Positions 25,989 to 37,909 of a stretch of DNA of 64,000 nt are shown here, one piece after another (position 1 is the first letter of the stretch; each line of letters opens with the position of its first letter). The notes under the pieces were generated by a model. It worked only from the letters and a program-made list of their open reading frames with translations, made no database searches and was not told the DNA's origin. The position numbers were made by a program, and so were the translations under genes. This stretch comes from Bradysia coprophila (lineage: Eukaryota; Arthropoda; Insecta; Diptera; Sciaridae), in the NCBI RefSeq assembly GCF_014529535.1, contig NW_023503416.1:62001-126000 (forward strand), read 5' to 3'.

Positions 25989-26357
25989 GAAAGACTGGAC
26001 TGGTCTGCACAGCAATTGATTTTTCCTTTTCTTTCTTTCAATTTTTATTTTTGCATTGTTTATACTAAGCAGCTTAGCGACATTCCTCGACGTTAGCTTT
26101 TGATGATGCCAAAACCGGGGGTATTTGGTTGTATTTGTATGTTTAGTTTGGCAATTTTTGTTCATGAGGGCGACAACACGCGTAATTTATGTTTTTCTTA
26201 TTTTTACTTAAATAGAAGGTGAGTGGAATGGCAGAATCGAAACATTGTTTATCAGATTAACAGTTTCACTGGAATAAAATACATTTTTTATCACAAGATT
26301 GGGGCAAATGTTTTTTTAATCGGTAAAGTAATCGGTACATGTTGATAAATCTTTCAT

Positions 26358-27337
26358 TTAATCATAGTAGGAGGTAGTGTCCATATACACTTCCGATGAA
26401 AAATCTTCGCCTTTCTTTCGATTTATTACCAAACCTAGCGATCCCTTCGGCAGTTCCGATCCTGTTTCAATGGCACTCACAAATGATCGCATATAGTCTA
26501 AGTCCGCGCCGAATCGGGATTTGTTCCAATCGACATATGAACCAAATGTTTGTATTTCACAAAGCGCGCCCAGCTCGTTGTGGTCGGCTGGCAGGCCGTT
26601 CTCCAACTTCGGAGTGCTGACATTGAAATCGCCATGCGCCTGTATTTAGAAATCTGAATGTTACATTATATAAGGACTACCGATTTTGTAGGCATTCTCA
26701 CTTGCCTGTCGCAGCTTGACGTATCCTAACTCATGAATAGTTAATGCAATAAGGCTCATCCTCGAAGCTAACTCAACTCTCTTTGTGTCTAAATCCAATA
26801 TTTCGGCATTATCACAGCTCGTCTCAAACGTATTTTCAAAATACGCACAGTTGATGTAAATGGTGTCTAAACCAGAAAAACCTCTTAACCAGAAGCCTTA
26901 TTTCTAACTATTGTAAAAGTGGTATGATTTTGTGGTTTCGCCTCAACTCCAAATTTCTTAAGAATATCGCCGATAATAACTTGAATCTAAAATATTGAAT
27001 TGCGATCAAGATCTCGAAACACATTCACACACAGTCGACAATAATACCTGCTTGTGTTTAACAGCTTTCTGTCCCAATTCAATCCAAGATTCATGGTAAT
27101 GATCCGGGAAGTTTACTGTCATCGTTTTGACTGTGTTGAGCAAATACGATAGTTTAAGTCCGTCCTTTTTCGTATCATTTATTTTCGTGAAATGAACACA
27201 TAACGTCGTGTGCGACAGAACTATCGCTTACGCCCTGACTTAAAATATCTTTCAGTGCATCGAATCCGTACTGTGGAAACTGGCCTTGTGCTTGGTGGAT
27301 GGCGCATAAATTGGAAAGAATCATTGGACGTATTTGG
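26358..27337 (-). pseudogene. 3' exons of an unrecognised gene, probably a decayed copy
   Basis: Four exon-like blocks on the minus strand: 27048-27337, 26909-26986, 26706-26866 and 26358-26639, the last ending in a stop. Typical pieces are RPMILSNLCAIHQAQGQF, LLNTVKTMTVNFPDHYHESW and ASRMSLIALTIHELGYVK; I could not place the family. Damage is visible. The first block changes frame near 27227 (SQGVSDS to IVLSHTTLCVHFTK). The donor at 26908 fits the next exon's phase only if displaced by one base. The 26706 donor is GC (CAG followed by GCAAGT), which is a tolerated variant. No 5' exons appear upstream, where two MITEs lie. Kept introns mean this is not a retrocopy. Alternatively it is the tail of a live gene with assembly errors. 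Confidence 0.5.
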
Positions 27338-27417
27338 CTAGATAATTGAACAGTGATAAACCGTTATGACATACGTACTATAGTCGTGTTAAAGAACAGT
27401 ATACAGTATATTCCGAC

Positions 27418-27603
27418 TATAGGTTTCTTCCAAGGCCGTTCAAAATGTCAATCGTCATCCACAGAGAAGCCAACACAACCTCACTTTGAAGTTTTAACGA
27501 ATAAATTTGTTTCAGTTGCGGTTATGTTTGTCTCTGTTTATGACGGTCGGTTGTTTTCGGCCTGTAAAAATTCGTTTTTACCGTACGATGGAAGAAACCT
27601 ATA
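27418..27603. mobile_element. 186-bp MITE, copy 1 of an adjacent pair
   Basis: The ends TATAGGTTTCTTCCA and TGGAAGAAACCTATA are perfect terminal inverted repeats. The interior has no coding potential. The outermost TA on each side may be the target duplication. A second, highly similar copy in the same orientation starts only 30 bp downstream. Confidence 0.85.
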
Positions 27604-27633
27604 GAATACAGAAAAATAAAACTGCACGTTGAG

Positions 27634-27818
27634 TATAGGTTTCTTCCAAGGCCGTTCCAAATGTCAATCGTCATCCACAGAAAAGCCAACACAACCTCAC
27701 TTTGAAGTTTTAACGAACAAATTTGTTTAAGTTGTGGTTATGTTCGCTTCTGTGGATGGCGGTCGGTTGTTTTCGGCCTGTCAAAATTCGTTTTTACCGT
27801 ACGATGGAAGAAACCTAT
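27634..27818. mobile_element. 185-bp MITE, copy 2 of an adjacent pair
   Basis: Nearly identical along its length to 27418-27603, sharing the terminal TATAGGTTTCTTCCA and GGAAGAAACCTAT and internal words such as GTCAATCGTCATCCACAGA. A 30-bp spacer separates the copies. It ends 200 bp upstream of the first coding exon of the ZAD gene, so the pair may sit in or next to that gene's promoter. Confidence 0.85.
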
Positions 27819-28017
27819 TCTCTAACAATGATTACAATGAACGTAATGCTGACAACAATGAAACTGCATTCTACTACAACTGCAGCTGTCAAAATAAGAC
27901 GCTTTTTTATTTGAGAAAATTCTCTGTGTTTTTGTTATTAATTAAAAGTTAATTTTAATCGAATAAAGTGGCATATTTTGTGAGAAAGAATTGGTTTTAT
28001 GTGATATTGATGGAAAT

Positions 28018-31000
28018 ATGACGAATATCATGGTGTGCCGATTGTGTTTGCATGATAGCGATTCATATTTGGACATATTTGAGAATGACAGTGCTCAACC
28101 AGGTGATCTCGACAAGAAAATCGAAAGATATTTGGGCCTACAGGTGAGTTAAAAATTTACTACCATTTCACGTAGACTGTCGATTTCATCTTTTTCCGGT
28201 TAGTTAATGTTTAGGACGATTGATTACAACGATTTCTATCGGTGTATTGTGCAGAAATGGTGCTCAACATTCTGTTGTTGGCTAGTTATATTTTTACGTG
28301 TTTCTCTAGATTAGTTGAACAATTAAACTGATCTCGTTGTAACAGGACGTGCTTCGTTTACTGATGGCTTTTTAAATCAAAATTCTGTAGCTTTTCAAAC
28401 TGTTCAAACCATACACAGGTGGTGGTCTTGACGATGCATTCGCACTCACGTACACATTTTCTTTTCCAATTTGTATTGATTGATTTTATCTTTCGACGGC
28501 TATTGATCTGAGCTATTTTCCGCGTACTAAAAGTTCACCGTAAGAGTTTGCTAATGTTCCTTAAAACTGTTTTAGTTAGAACTTGTAGCTACTGTCTCAA
28601 CTCAATAAAATTGCACGTTCATCACATTAGAAAGAAAGTTGATCAACTAATGAAAAATGTATCCCTCAAATAACAGAAGGGATTTCTCTTTAAATGATAT
28701 TCCTGCTGGTTCCTTTCAATCCATGTTACTGAACTCAATTGTGTCGCATTCTACAGATTATTTATAGAAAATCAAAGACCCCATACTCATAGACCGACTC
28801 TCGATTTGCTTAGCTGTTTGTTCCGGGGATTGTTCAGTCCTCTTCAGATCTTTCAAATCTGTTGTTCTTACATCCATGAGCAATACAACGCACGAGTGTC
28901 TTGCGATTAAAAATTTATTTCTTAAATGAAACTGATTTACTCCAAGAAAATTAAATCGGCCCAACTGTCGTAAAAGAGCGTTACAGTTTGCCGAAATTAT
29001 TACAATAATTACAATGAAATAAAAATATCGTTCAATCATATGGCACACACAAATGTGGAACAATTTTCACTAATAAAATTATAACAAAATAGACATTTTC
29101 CCTCAGTGATTATCATTCAGTCCAAGTTCTTGACGCTCCAATTCTTCATCAATTGAGTCCTCCTCACTATCTGAACCGTGTATCGACGCAGCTGGTGTCG
29201 TGTGCCCTGTTAACAGTGCAAATGATAATTTCAATACAAAATGCATTCAATCAGAATTGCTTACGAGAATTGCGTGGACTTGGCGGGGCCGATAATGGTC
29301 TCGGATATTTCAAGCTGTTCCGTTGCAAAAGATAATCTCCATTCTCATCGACATAGTCTGGATAGACCGCCTGCAGAGCCTTAATGCGAGCGTCGCGATA
29401 ATACTAAGGAATTGTAAAGGGAAAATAGATTTAGCATAACAGATTAATCAATCCGTGTACCACCCAAGAAAGCACTTACGATGCCTAAATTCCTCCAGTC
29501 CAATAAATCACTTAATCGTTCCGTGCGATTACGTTGAATGATTCGTTGGCGGCGCGACATTTTCGCAAAGTCAAACATAAAATTTGACAATTGATTTATA
29601 CTGTCGTCCAAACCAATGTACCGCCGATCAACAATATAAATCCCGTACGATTTCGGATCGTCAATTTGCTGCTCCATAAAGCATCCAAATCCTGACAAAT
29701 TTGTCGTTACACTAGGAATTCCCATAACAGTGCATTCGGCTGGAGTGTAGCCCCACGGCTCGTAGTAAGATGGAAACACGCCCAAGTGACAACCTCTCAC
29801 GAACTCTTCATAGTCCAGACCGAAAAGTGGATTCGTTGACGACAAGAATTCGGGATGGAAAACTACTTTGACACGATCGTGTATGGTGTTGAACAATTTG
29901 CATCTACGGATTGATGACAACACGGGATCGTTCCAATCGTCTACAACGTTGTGAGTAGTTATGGGTGGAAGTCCATCTCTCTGTAGGGCATATAGGCATC
30001 GTTTCACCTTTACGACATCTTCTTTTGTCAGCAGTTCCGATGAGGAAGGTAGTCTTCCACTGTAGAAGGAGAAAAATTCATTTCAGTTCGTTCACTTGTT
30101 GGTTTGTTTGCATATCATTGCTCACTTCAAGCAGGTGTCGAACATGCGTCTACCGATTTCTTGTTGCACATTACTGATTGTGTCACGAAGCTGCTTGGTT
30201 ACAGCATGGCCTCGAAGAGATTCCACATTGAAATTATTTGTTTTGGTTGGGAAAATTAGAAAGGCGACTACAGTCACATCCGGCAATTGAGACTGAAAAA
30301 GAGAATTTGCAAAAATTTGATATGCAAAATACGTCTGAGATGTGGCGACAATAAAATCCGTAATCGCAAAGCACTGACCTTAAGGTGATGATTTAGTCTA
30401 GCCAACGATTCAATGAACACATCCGCACCCTTGTTACCAAATTCGTATCTGCCAGCAATGAACAAATACAACGTTTTGTCTAAGTCGAAATCGAAATGAC
30501 CATAAAAATGTCCTCGCGTAAACTCGTGGATTTTCTCTTTTGCAACCGCATGTAGATTTTGAAACTCATGAATGGCCGAAAACTTCTTCACATTCAACCC
30601 ATTGGGTGTTATAATATCCGGTTTCCTTTTGAGCAAGTGCTCCGCTTCGTATCCGGTGATTTCGCTCACCGTGGTGAATACATGACATAAATGAGTAGCT
30701 GCCCGTTCCAAGCAGTATCGATGGTAAATTTGCCTTTTACCCGCTTCTTCGTCTACAGAAAACTTGTCCAAATTGTTGTAAAAGTCAGTATTTCCGGCAC
30801 ATAGATATCGACCGAGTAGTGTGGCATGCGTGGTGAAAACAGTTGCTATGTCAATTTGCCGTGTTCGGAGGACGATAAGAGCGACTCCAGCCTGCCATTC
30901 ATGGAATTGTGCAACGATCCTGGGAGGTCCATAGCCATTCTCTTCAGTGTATTGACCTAGGCACCGTTTAAATTCTATCAGAAAATCACTGATCATATAA

Positions 31001-34000
31001 CCAAGGATGATTGCATCGTTGGTTTCAATGTCCAGATGTGGAACACCTGTTGGTAAACATTAAATTAAACTATACGTTCCGACGGAACATTTCTAGCCAG
31101 AAGTGTTACCAATATTGCAGGAGTCCCACAAATCTTTTTTGAATTGATCTAATTTCCAAGCTGCCGATCCAATGTCAAAGAGAATTATTTGAGGGTTACC
31201 ATCGACCAACCATCTTCCAGTGTGAATCTATGCAACAAATAATTCGCTTAGCACTGATTTCAGTCTCTGATCCGTTGATCTTACTTTATATCCTTGCGAT
31301 CGAAGTGCGTTAACAGCTCCTTGTAGCGGATTATCATGAGGAAATTCGCATTCTTCAACTTCTGTTCTGACGCTAAGCTCTTTGTATGGTCCTATTAACT
31401 ATATTTGTGAGAACGTTTCTAGATGACAAATAGAATACCATTTCAACCCACCGAATAAACAGTAAAATTCTCCTAGTTCTTCTGTTGAAACAAACGCCTT
31501 CGATCGTATTACAGTGTAAATTCCACCAACTTTATTTGCTGCTTCCCACGCCACTTCGAATGTCCATCGGTTTTCTCGGTTTGCTGAATGTCCTCGGTCC
31601 AAAAATTCCAACAGATCACTTTTGGACTCTGCCCGTGAGAATCGTCGGTTCATCTAAAATGTGATATAAGGCACACTGTAAGTAAGGTTTTCTGAATTAG
31701 TCAGACTGAGCGTGGCAGGCACAACGGTGGTTTAGTTTCATTGTATTGCCCCACCCACGTAGTATTTAATTTTAGGTTCGTTTACAGAAAACAAGAAAAT
31801 GTGTCCCGCACATGGTCGGTTGTTGTTATAAGTTTTTTCTAAAAAATTGACCGGCAGATTAGTTCGTAATCGGAAAATTGTTTATGGAATCGAAAGCATA
31901 TCGATCCTTTGACGATATTTTATCCAGACCAAATAATTTGAAATTTGACTTTGTAATGAGCACAACATAAGTCGAATTACTACTCCTTGAATGCCGGTTT
32001 TTTTTTACATTCGAACTTGTTCAGTTCAGCCAACATCTCATTGGCGAATCGTCATTCATTCACATCATTTTGTTTACGTGGCTCGAATACAGTTTTACGC
32101 CTCTGCATTCCTTGACTCTTCACCAAATTTCATCGGATGCATGTTGCTTTGCTATTATGTGCTCGTGTTTATATTTTGATTCATATAATTAGGTAATCCT
32201 ATTTACGTTTTGTTATTGTTGTTTTGTTGACATACGAGTGCACTTATAAATAGGTATGTTACAACACATATAGTAGTATCTGCAGGAATTGTTTATAAAC
32301 AGCAGGAAATCAAGGTTGATTATTAAATTCATTGAAACATTTTATCACTTGGCGACATCAACAAATAATTATTTTTTCTTCTTTACATAACCCAAGTATA
32401 AAGTAACTGTACCGAGGACTGTGCGTTGTCTTACATTGCATAATCTTCGACATTTTTATTGAACTTACTCATAAAATAAATGTTCAAATTCACTTACATT
32501 TCTGTTACTGTAATCTTTTGCTCAAAATCAATGTCAAATTAAGGTCAGTGTCTAACCTTAAAACAATATCAAATTTGAATTAATTACACAGTTTTGCTGT
32601 TCTATACCAAAAATTTGATGTTTATCTACTCGATAAAAATTAGTTTAAAATTCCGGTAAAGTTTGTACAAGACAACAATGACGGATTCGCAGCTGAATGC
32701 AGTGTGCGATTTTTTTTATTCACCGACAATCTCCTTTTGGGCAGAAAATTTCTTCTTTTACTTTCGTACACACTAATCTCACTCGAGTCAACACACTGCC
32801 GCGGCAAAATTAAAGTAAAGAGAAATGATGGTTCATGTGCGAGAATACATAGAATATATGCTGCTTGTATGTATATATAACCTTCTTACACGATAACGCA
32901 TGCCCGAAGATTTCTGTATGTATATAAATGTCATAATATGGAGATGTAGAACAATTAGTCCGGTTTTGTTGGGTGCGCAAAATGGATCTTTAAAATTTAA
33001 TTTGTGAAGCGAATGTCGTTAGCTCATACTTTAACACAATTACAGAATATAATCCAGAATTCCGGCATGTATTTTAAATTCCGAAACCCTCGTCAGCTAA
33101 TACATTGGCTCGTTTAAATAAAATGTAAAACGAACAATTACCTACCAGCCTATCCGAACCTGAAGTAATTTCCAGACTTGATATCTATGATATGAGTATT
33201 GTTTTCAGACCATCGATTGTCAAATCAGAATTAACGTATTATAGCAAACATCATAGACATAAGCTATATAGCTCGGTGCAGCTGATACCTTAACCCATCG
33301 GATCATATAGTGGATCGTCACATTCGGTCGTCGGTTTCTTTCGTGGAACTATTAATAGTCATTAAGATTCTCTTTCACATAGATAGAGATGTGCGTCGAT
33401 CAAATTTTTCCATTCAACGCGGCATGAAAGTGCTAGACGTGCTAGAACCGCTGGAACAGGAAAAAAAGTGATCGGCCACGGTTGTTTTCATACAAGTCAG
33501 CGGCTCAAAATGACGTCATAATTACAACATAATTTTATCAACGCCAGCCTCTATTTCACATAGAACTAATTGTTTCGCTTACGTAGTCTTGCAGGTGATT
33601 TTTTGCAAATGAAAGGGTATTTTTGAATAAGGTGTTCCAATTCGTGTTGAATCATTGGACGGATTATAATTGCTATGAAACCATTTCTCAGTCCTAATGT
33701 TAAATACAAACGTGAAGTCAACGAAGTCTCCAAATGAATCTTAATTCAAATATCGCATCCTATCAAAATTTCAATTCGATTCTTACATCTACAGGATCAT
33801 TATAAAATCTCTCAATGCGAAAGTAGTAGATCTGTTTTTTGAGCCGGGAAAAATCTGTTTATACCAAAGGTGAACACAGAACTGCAGAATCTAATGAATT
33901 AATATCTCGTCAACTTGACACCAGTTCCGGCTTCCTTGAGTATAGACCAAACAATATCAACCAGACACCTGGTGTTAAGTTGAAAAAATTGGGGTTGTTA

Positions 34001-37000
34001 GATAAGGCGTTCTAGATCCATTTCGCTAATAGTTATTTAGCTAACGAGGGCTAATGAGGGCGACTAGCGAAAGTGCCTAAAATAATTCCGTCCACAACAG
34101 ATGCGTATACAACTTTTCATGTAAGGGGCCGAAAACCCGAGAAAAAATTCTGCAAAACCTCCGTTTTCGGCCCGACACATGAAAAATCGGATTTCTGGCT
34201 CGAAAGTTCCCGATTGTGCTCGAAAGTTCCCGATTGTGCTCAAAATATTAGAACCAAGAAAGAAGTTAGGTGCCAAGATGAAATGTATTGTCAATCGTTG
34301 TATTCGCTACCTCCTATTTCTACTTTGGCAACATCATTCAGACTGCGTTTGCTTATTTTTTTAATTCATCACCCTATCAAAATTGTGATTGATACTAAGG
34401 TTACTGATATATTATGCAATTTGAAGATATCAGTTAATTTTATACCAGGGAGTCTAAGGTATTTAATTGACGAAACGCAATTTATAAAAGTTATAATCTA
34501 AGCTGAGCTGTTGACTCAAAAAGTTCAATATATCTTTGTTGGAAATAATTTCTCAATAGATCGAAAAATTTCATCTAATCTGGGGAAGGTATAACTACCA
34601 CTGAGTCTAATATTCATCAGCAAAATTAGTCTCACCGTCACATGCATTTGTGTTTTATAGATGAATCGAAACATCACAACGGTTCTTTTGGTTGTTATAC
34701 TTTCACTGGGGAATAGCTCAGCCAATATACGTATTTGCCCAAATGCCAATTTTTCCGGCAATTGTATCACACGAGTAACTGTTGCCGGTTTGTGTACAAC
34801 GAATCTACAATTTCCGGTTTACTCAGCAATGCCTGTGGCTCCAAGCACCCTCTGTACAATGTACTCCACCTCCACTTGCAGTGGAACTTTCATCAACATA
34901 GGCCTTAATGGAAATCCATCTTTGGGTGGACGTTATATCTCTGCCAGATGTGTGACCATGTAATATACCTAAATTTGGCTAGATTATTGTACTGAATTAA
35001 AGGTATTTGGAAAGAAAGTGTATCAAGAATTATTTCTCCGTTGCCATTCGTTACGGTTTTTATTTCTCTCAACAACTAGCGAAAATCCATGTAAGAAGTC
35101 TTGAAAATTGTAAATTTTTTGCTAGCTGTTTTATTCTCACTTCAGTTGGTCTCCCTTTTACAAATTTTGCAACTACTTTTGCAGCTACTTCAGGCGTAGT
35201 AGTTGAAGTAGTTGCAAAAGTTGTTGCTGAAAACATTTTCCTTTTACGAATTTTGCAACTCATTTTGCAACTACTTCAGGCGGGTCTCCCTTACTGCTAC
35301 GGCACATATGAAATCTTCTTTTTCAAACTTTTACATTTCTAGGGTTCTAACATTCGGTTCATTACACTTTCAGATAAAACCAGAAGATACGCACAGCAAA
35401 TGCATCTGTTCAAAATGCATCAATCGTTTGGAAGAATTCCATACATTCTCATGCGAAGTATTAGCAAATCAGGAAATATTACAATTCTCCAACACAAATT
35501 CTATTATCATTTCCAATGAGAAATGTCGTATAGTTCAACTGCACGAATATGTGGTGACCCTTCAGACAACAACCGGCCAAAGTCACACGGCTACGATTGA
35601 TTTAAATCAGTTCCTTCCGGTAGTTAACGAAACGACATCTATTGCTGATTTGGGCATGACAATCATCAATGATGTACAAGGAACTGATGATAAGATCACC
35701 GAAATCGTAACCGAAGAGAATGAATCGGTAGTGATAAGTGAAGTCAGCGAGGAAGTTCCACAGATAAATGTTGAAGTCGCCGAAAATCCAGCGATCCGAA
35801 AGTCTAAGCGACTATCAAATCCGAGGCCAACAAAGAAAGTCAAACGAAAAGTAAAGACGGCTGAAAAGAAAGAGAAACTAGAAGCTGTCGACAGTGAACC
35901 CAGGGACGACATAATCGACGAAAATAATGATGCCTACGGATGCGATTCAGATGGTACGGTCGATCTGAACGAAAGCGATGATGAAAAATGCAATGAGCCT
36001 AGTGAATGTGATCTATTTCTTGACCATGAAAAATTTGCCGGTTTCCCGAAAGTTGTGATCGAAAATTCGAAATTGATCTTCAGAGGCAAAAAACTGTTGG
36101 ACTTGCTGTCGAGATTTTATCGGCTTGAGTGTGACATGTGTACCGACAACCAGCATAAGTATGTGAATGATCGTTACATTCCATCATTTTGCCCCAGTGG
36201 CACAATGGTTTCGGACTCACACAGATCTTCTATTTCATTTCAGAAACAGACCAACTTATTCCAGAATATCGACATTATGTACGCATTATAATGAGGTCCA
36301 TTCCATCAAGGGATACGTTATATGCTGTGGCTTACGGCTGATTAAACCTCGTGCAATGGGTAAATTGATTTCAATCAGCACGCAACCGAATTTCTCATCA
36401 TCTTTTGGTATATTCCTTTCAGCTATGCATATGGCCAGACATTTACAGCCCGATGCGTTCAAATGTCCAACATGCGAAAAGTTAATGACCTGCCCGAAAA
36501 TACTTCAGTATCACATTCAAAACCATCTTCCGGAGAAAGAGCGACCATTAGCCGTAATTCACATGAACGGTGTAATTTTCTTTGCAAATTTCAATTTCCA
36601 TTTGTTTTTTCTAGTGTCCAGTCTGTCCACGTAAATTTAGCTACTCTTCTGCACTGGTGGCACATGCAATATCTCATCAGCCTGAGAATGAAAGAGGTTT
36701 TGATTTAAGCACTTCGATCCTTCTTCTTTTCGTAAACTTTTGTTCTCTTTTCTCGGTGATTTACAGCAGCCCACATCTGTGATGAATGTGGCAAGAGCTT
36801 CAGTTCGCCAGGTCGTCTATCTTCTCATATCAATGTGGCGCACATAAACCATGCTGCCGATTACATTTGCCACATTTGTGCTAAACAGTTTTCGTGCCGC
36901 AGCAATTTAACATATCATTTGACCACACATCAACCGAAAATACATCAAGTGCAATGGTGAATATTGAATTAGGATCAGTGACTGCTCCTCCGGACGGTAT

Positions 37001-37573
37001 AATTTAAATTCTATTACTTTGCAGTGAAACGTGTGGAAAATGGTTGAAGAACAAACTCTGCTTGCGGAAGGTATGTACAACCATTCTGTCAATTACTTCG
37101 ACTGTATTTATGATTCGATTTCTTCTTTCCAGCACATGGTTCAACACTCAATGGTACGATTTAGCTGTGAACTTTGCGACTATTCGGCTCTAAATCGACA
37201 GTGTCTAAGGAATCACATCAAAGTACAGCATTCCGATATAAAACCGTTCAGTTGTCAGGTAGGAACCTTTCAGACCGCTAAACCCTAAGCGAATGTTTCA
37301 TTAAAATTTTCCCTTATTCCCACTCATCAGTATTGCGGCAAAACGTTCAAACTCAGAAATACGCTTCTTAATCATCTGGTGCAGCACACAGGCATCCGGA
37401 AATTTTTCTGCGAATTCTGCGGTCGGACATTTGCTTCTAGCGGAAATTATTATTCGCATCGGAAACGTATGCATCCGCAAGAATTGGCAGCGGTGAAGGA
37501 AAAGAAAGAGGAAGAGGAACGTCAATTGCGGGAGAAGGTTTTCGAGGATCGGTTATTAAAAGAAGAAAAGTGA
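28018..37573 (+). CDS. ZAD-type C2H2 zinc-finger protein
   Basis: Nine exons: 28018-28143, 35374-36158, 36244-36359, 36423-36553, 36615-36696, 36767-36956, 37025-37070, 37133-37258 and 37331-37573. All use GT-AG with matching phases, giving about 614 residues. Exon 1 ([18 protein letters not shown]) and the start of exon 2 ([20 protein letters not shown]) together make one ZAD, the insect-specific zinc dimerisation domain, which confirms the 7.2-kb intron. An acidic and basic linker follows (residues about 120-290), then about nine or ten C2H2 fingers ([54 protein letters not shown]) and a charged coiled tail rich in Glu and Lys. It is expected to be a nuclear DNA-binding regulator. Intron 1 contains glycogen synthase on the opposite strand and a secreted-protein gene on the same strand. 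AATAAA lies at 37599-37604. Ortholog not assigned. Confidence 0.92.
28758..29063 (-). CDS. Possible small secreted protein
   Basis: An intronless 101-codon frame. From its internal methionine ([20 protein letters not shown]) it begins with a hydrophobic stretch that would suit a signal peptide or membrane anchor, followed by a polar tail rich in Arg, Glu and Lys. No family is recognised. It lies just downstream of glycogen synthase on the same strand, inside the ZAD gene's first intron. AT-rich sequence yields such hydrophobic frames by chance, so this is only a candidate. Confidence 0.2.
   Translation of the reverse strand: MFHICVCHMIERYFYFIVIIVIISANCNALLRQLGRFNFLGVNQFHLRNKFLIARHSCVVLLMDVRTTDLKDLKRTEQSPEQTAKQIESRSMSMGSLIFYK
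29103..31653 (-). CDS. GlyS: Glycogen synthase (GT3 family)
   Basis: Eight exons: 31452-31653, 31285-31391, 31110-31227, 30379-31046, 30126-30292, 29480-30059, 29265-29403 and 29103-29206. All use GT-AG with consistent phases, giving about 694 residues, as in insect enzymes. It transfers glucose from UDP-glucose to growing glycogen in the cytosol. [18 protein letters not shown] is the N-terminal nucleotide-binding region with the KVGG motif. [29 protein letters not shown] and [20 protein letters not shown] (catalytic and UDP-glucose region) are all intact. The C-terminus ([14 protein letters not shown]) keeps the serine-rich tail that kinases such as GSK3 phosphorylate in animal enzymes. The gene lies wholly inside the first intron of the ZAD gene, on the opposite strand. 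Start is ATG at 31653. Confidence 0.97.
31654..34660. other. Intron of the ZAD gene upstream of glycogen synthase
   Basis: About 3 kb without a supported exon. It should include the glycogen synthase promoter and any 5' UTR exon. The sequence is AT-rich with many short T and A tracts. The only clear structure is the palindromic and tandem segment at 34075-34240. The TTTTATAG directly before the ATG at 34661 looks like a splice acceptor, so the next gene may have an unseen 5' UTR exon here. Confidence 0.45.
34100..34240. repeat. Palindromic repeat with a 20-bp tandem duplication
   Basis: CTTTTCATGTAAGGGGCCGA and AAAC at about 34112-34135 face GTTTTCGGCC and CACATGAAAA at about 34163-34190, forming an inverted repeat. 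Immediately after, CGAAAGTTCCCGATTGTGCT occurs twice head to tail (34201-34240). Open frames over this segment (34073-34501, 34064-34294) reflect the inverted repeat and are not genes. Confidence 0.65.
34661..34963 (+). CDS. Small secreted six-cysteine protein, beta/gamma-crystallin-like pattern
   Basis: A single open frame of 100 residues. The start [20 protein letters not shown] is a typical signal peptide, with cleavage likely near residue 21. The mature part has exactly six cysteines (ICPN, NCIT, LCTT, LCTM, TCSG, RCVT), suggesting three disulfides. The spacing with NFSGNC and CSGTFINIG resembles small single-domain beta/gamma-crystallin-like secreted proteins (inference from pattern, not a firm assignment). 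It lies inside the first intron of the ZAD gene on the same strand, so it needs its own promoter. A splice-acceptor-like TTTTATAG abuts the ATG. The protein is well formed in an otherwise non-coding region, which argues it is real. Function unknown. Confidence 0.7.
   Translation: MNRNITTVLLVVILSLGNSSANIRICPNANFSGNCITRVTVAGLCTTNLQFPVYSAMPVAPSTLCTMYSTSTCSGTFINIGLNGNPSLGGRYISARCVTM
35148..35292. repeat. Duplicated and inverted TTTTGCAACTACTTCAGGC tract
   Basis: TTTTACAAATTTTGCAACTA at about 35156-35175 recurs as TTTTACGAATTTTGCAACTC at about 35241-35260. Both copies run into ACTACTTCAGGCG-type sequence and are bounded by GGTCTCCCTT. Between them lies the reverse complement (GTAGTTGAAGTAGTTGCAAA). 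The tract sits about 80 bp before exon 2 of the ZAD gene, so the intron's 3' end is unusually repetitive. Confidence 0.65.
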
Positions 37574-37909
37574 AATTGTTAGACTTTTAGAATTTCTGAA
37601 TAAAGAAGGACGTCTGTTATGACAAAAGTAAGCGAAATTTCAGTTAGCACGACAATCCACGAAAGGTCTGAAAATAGGATCCTTCCACTGGATTTAAGAA
37701 TTGTCTTGACGGTCGATATTTATGGAAAGTAATACATCCATGAAGTCTATTGTACGACAGCAGTAGAAGTGCCTCAGCCGTCGATCGACAACTAAATTAC
37801 AGGTTATTCAAGCTACCATTCCAACACATTTTTTCTCTCGAAATTTTATTTTATTTTTTCTTAGTTTTTTACAGTAAATTTAACTAGAATTTTCCATCAT
37901 TTCCCATGC

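Noticed and set aside
34073-34501. 142-codon plus-strand frame before the secreted-protein gene
   Set aside because: Covers a palindromic repeat and an exact tandem duplication, with the opposite strand open as well.
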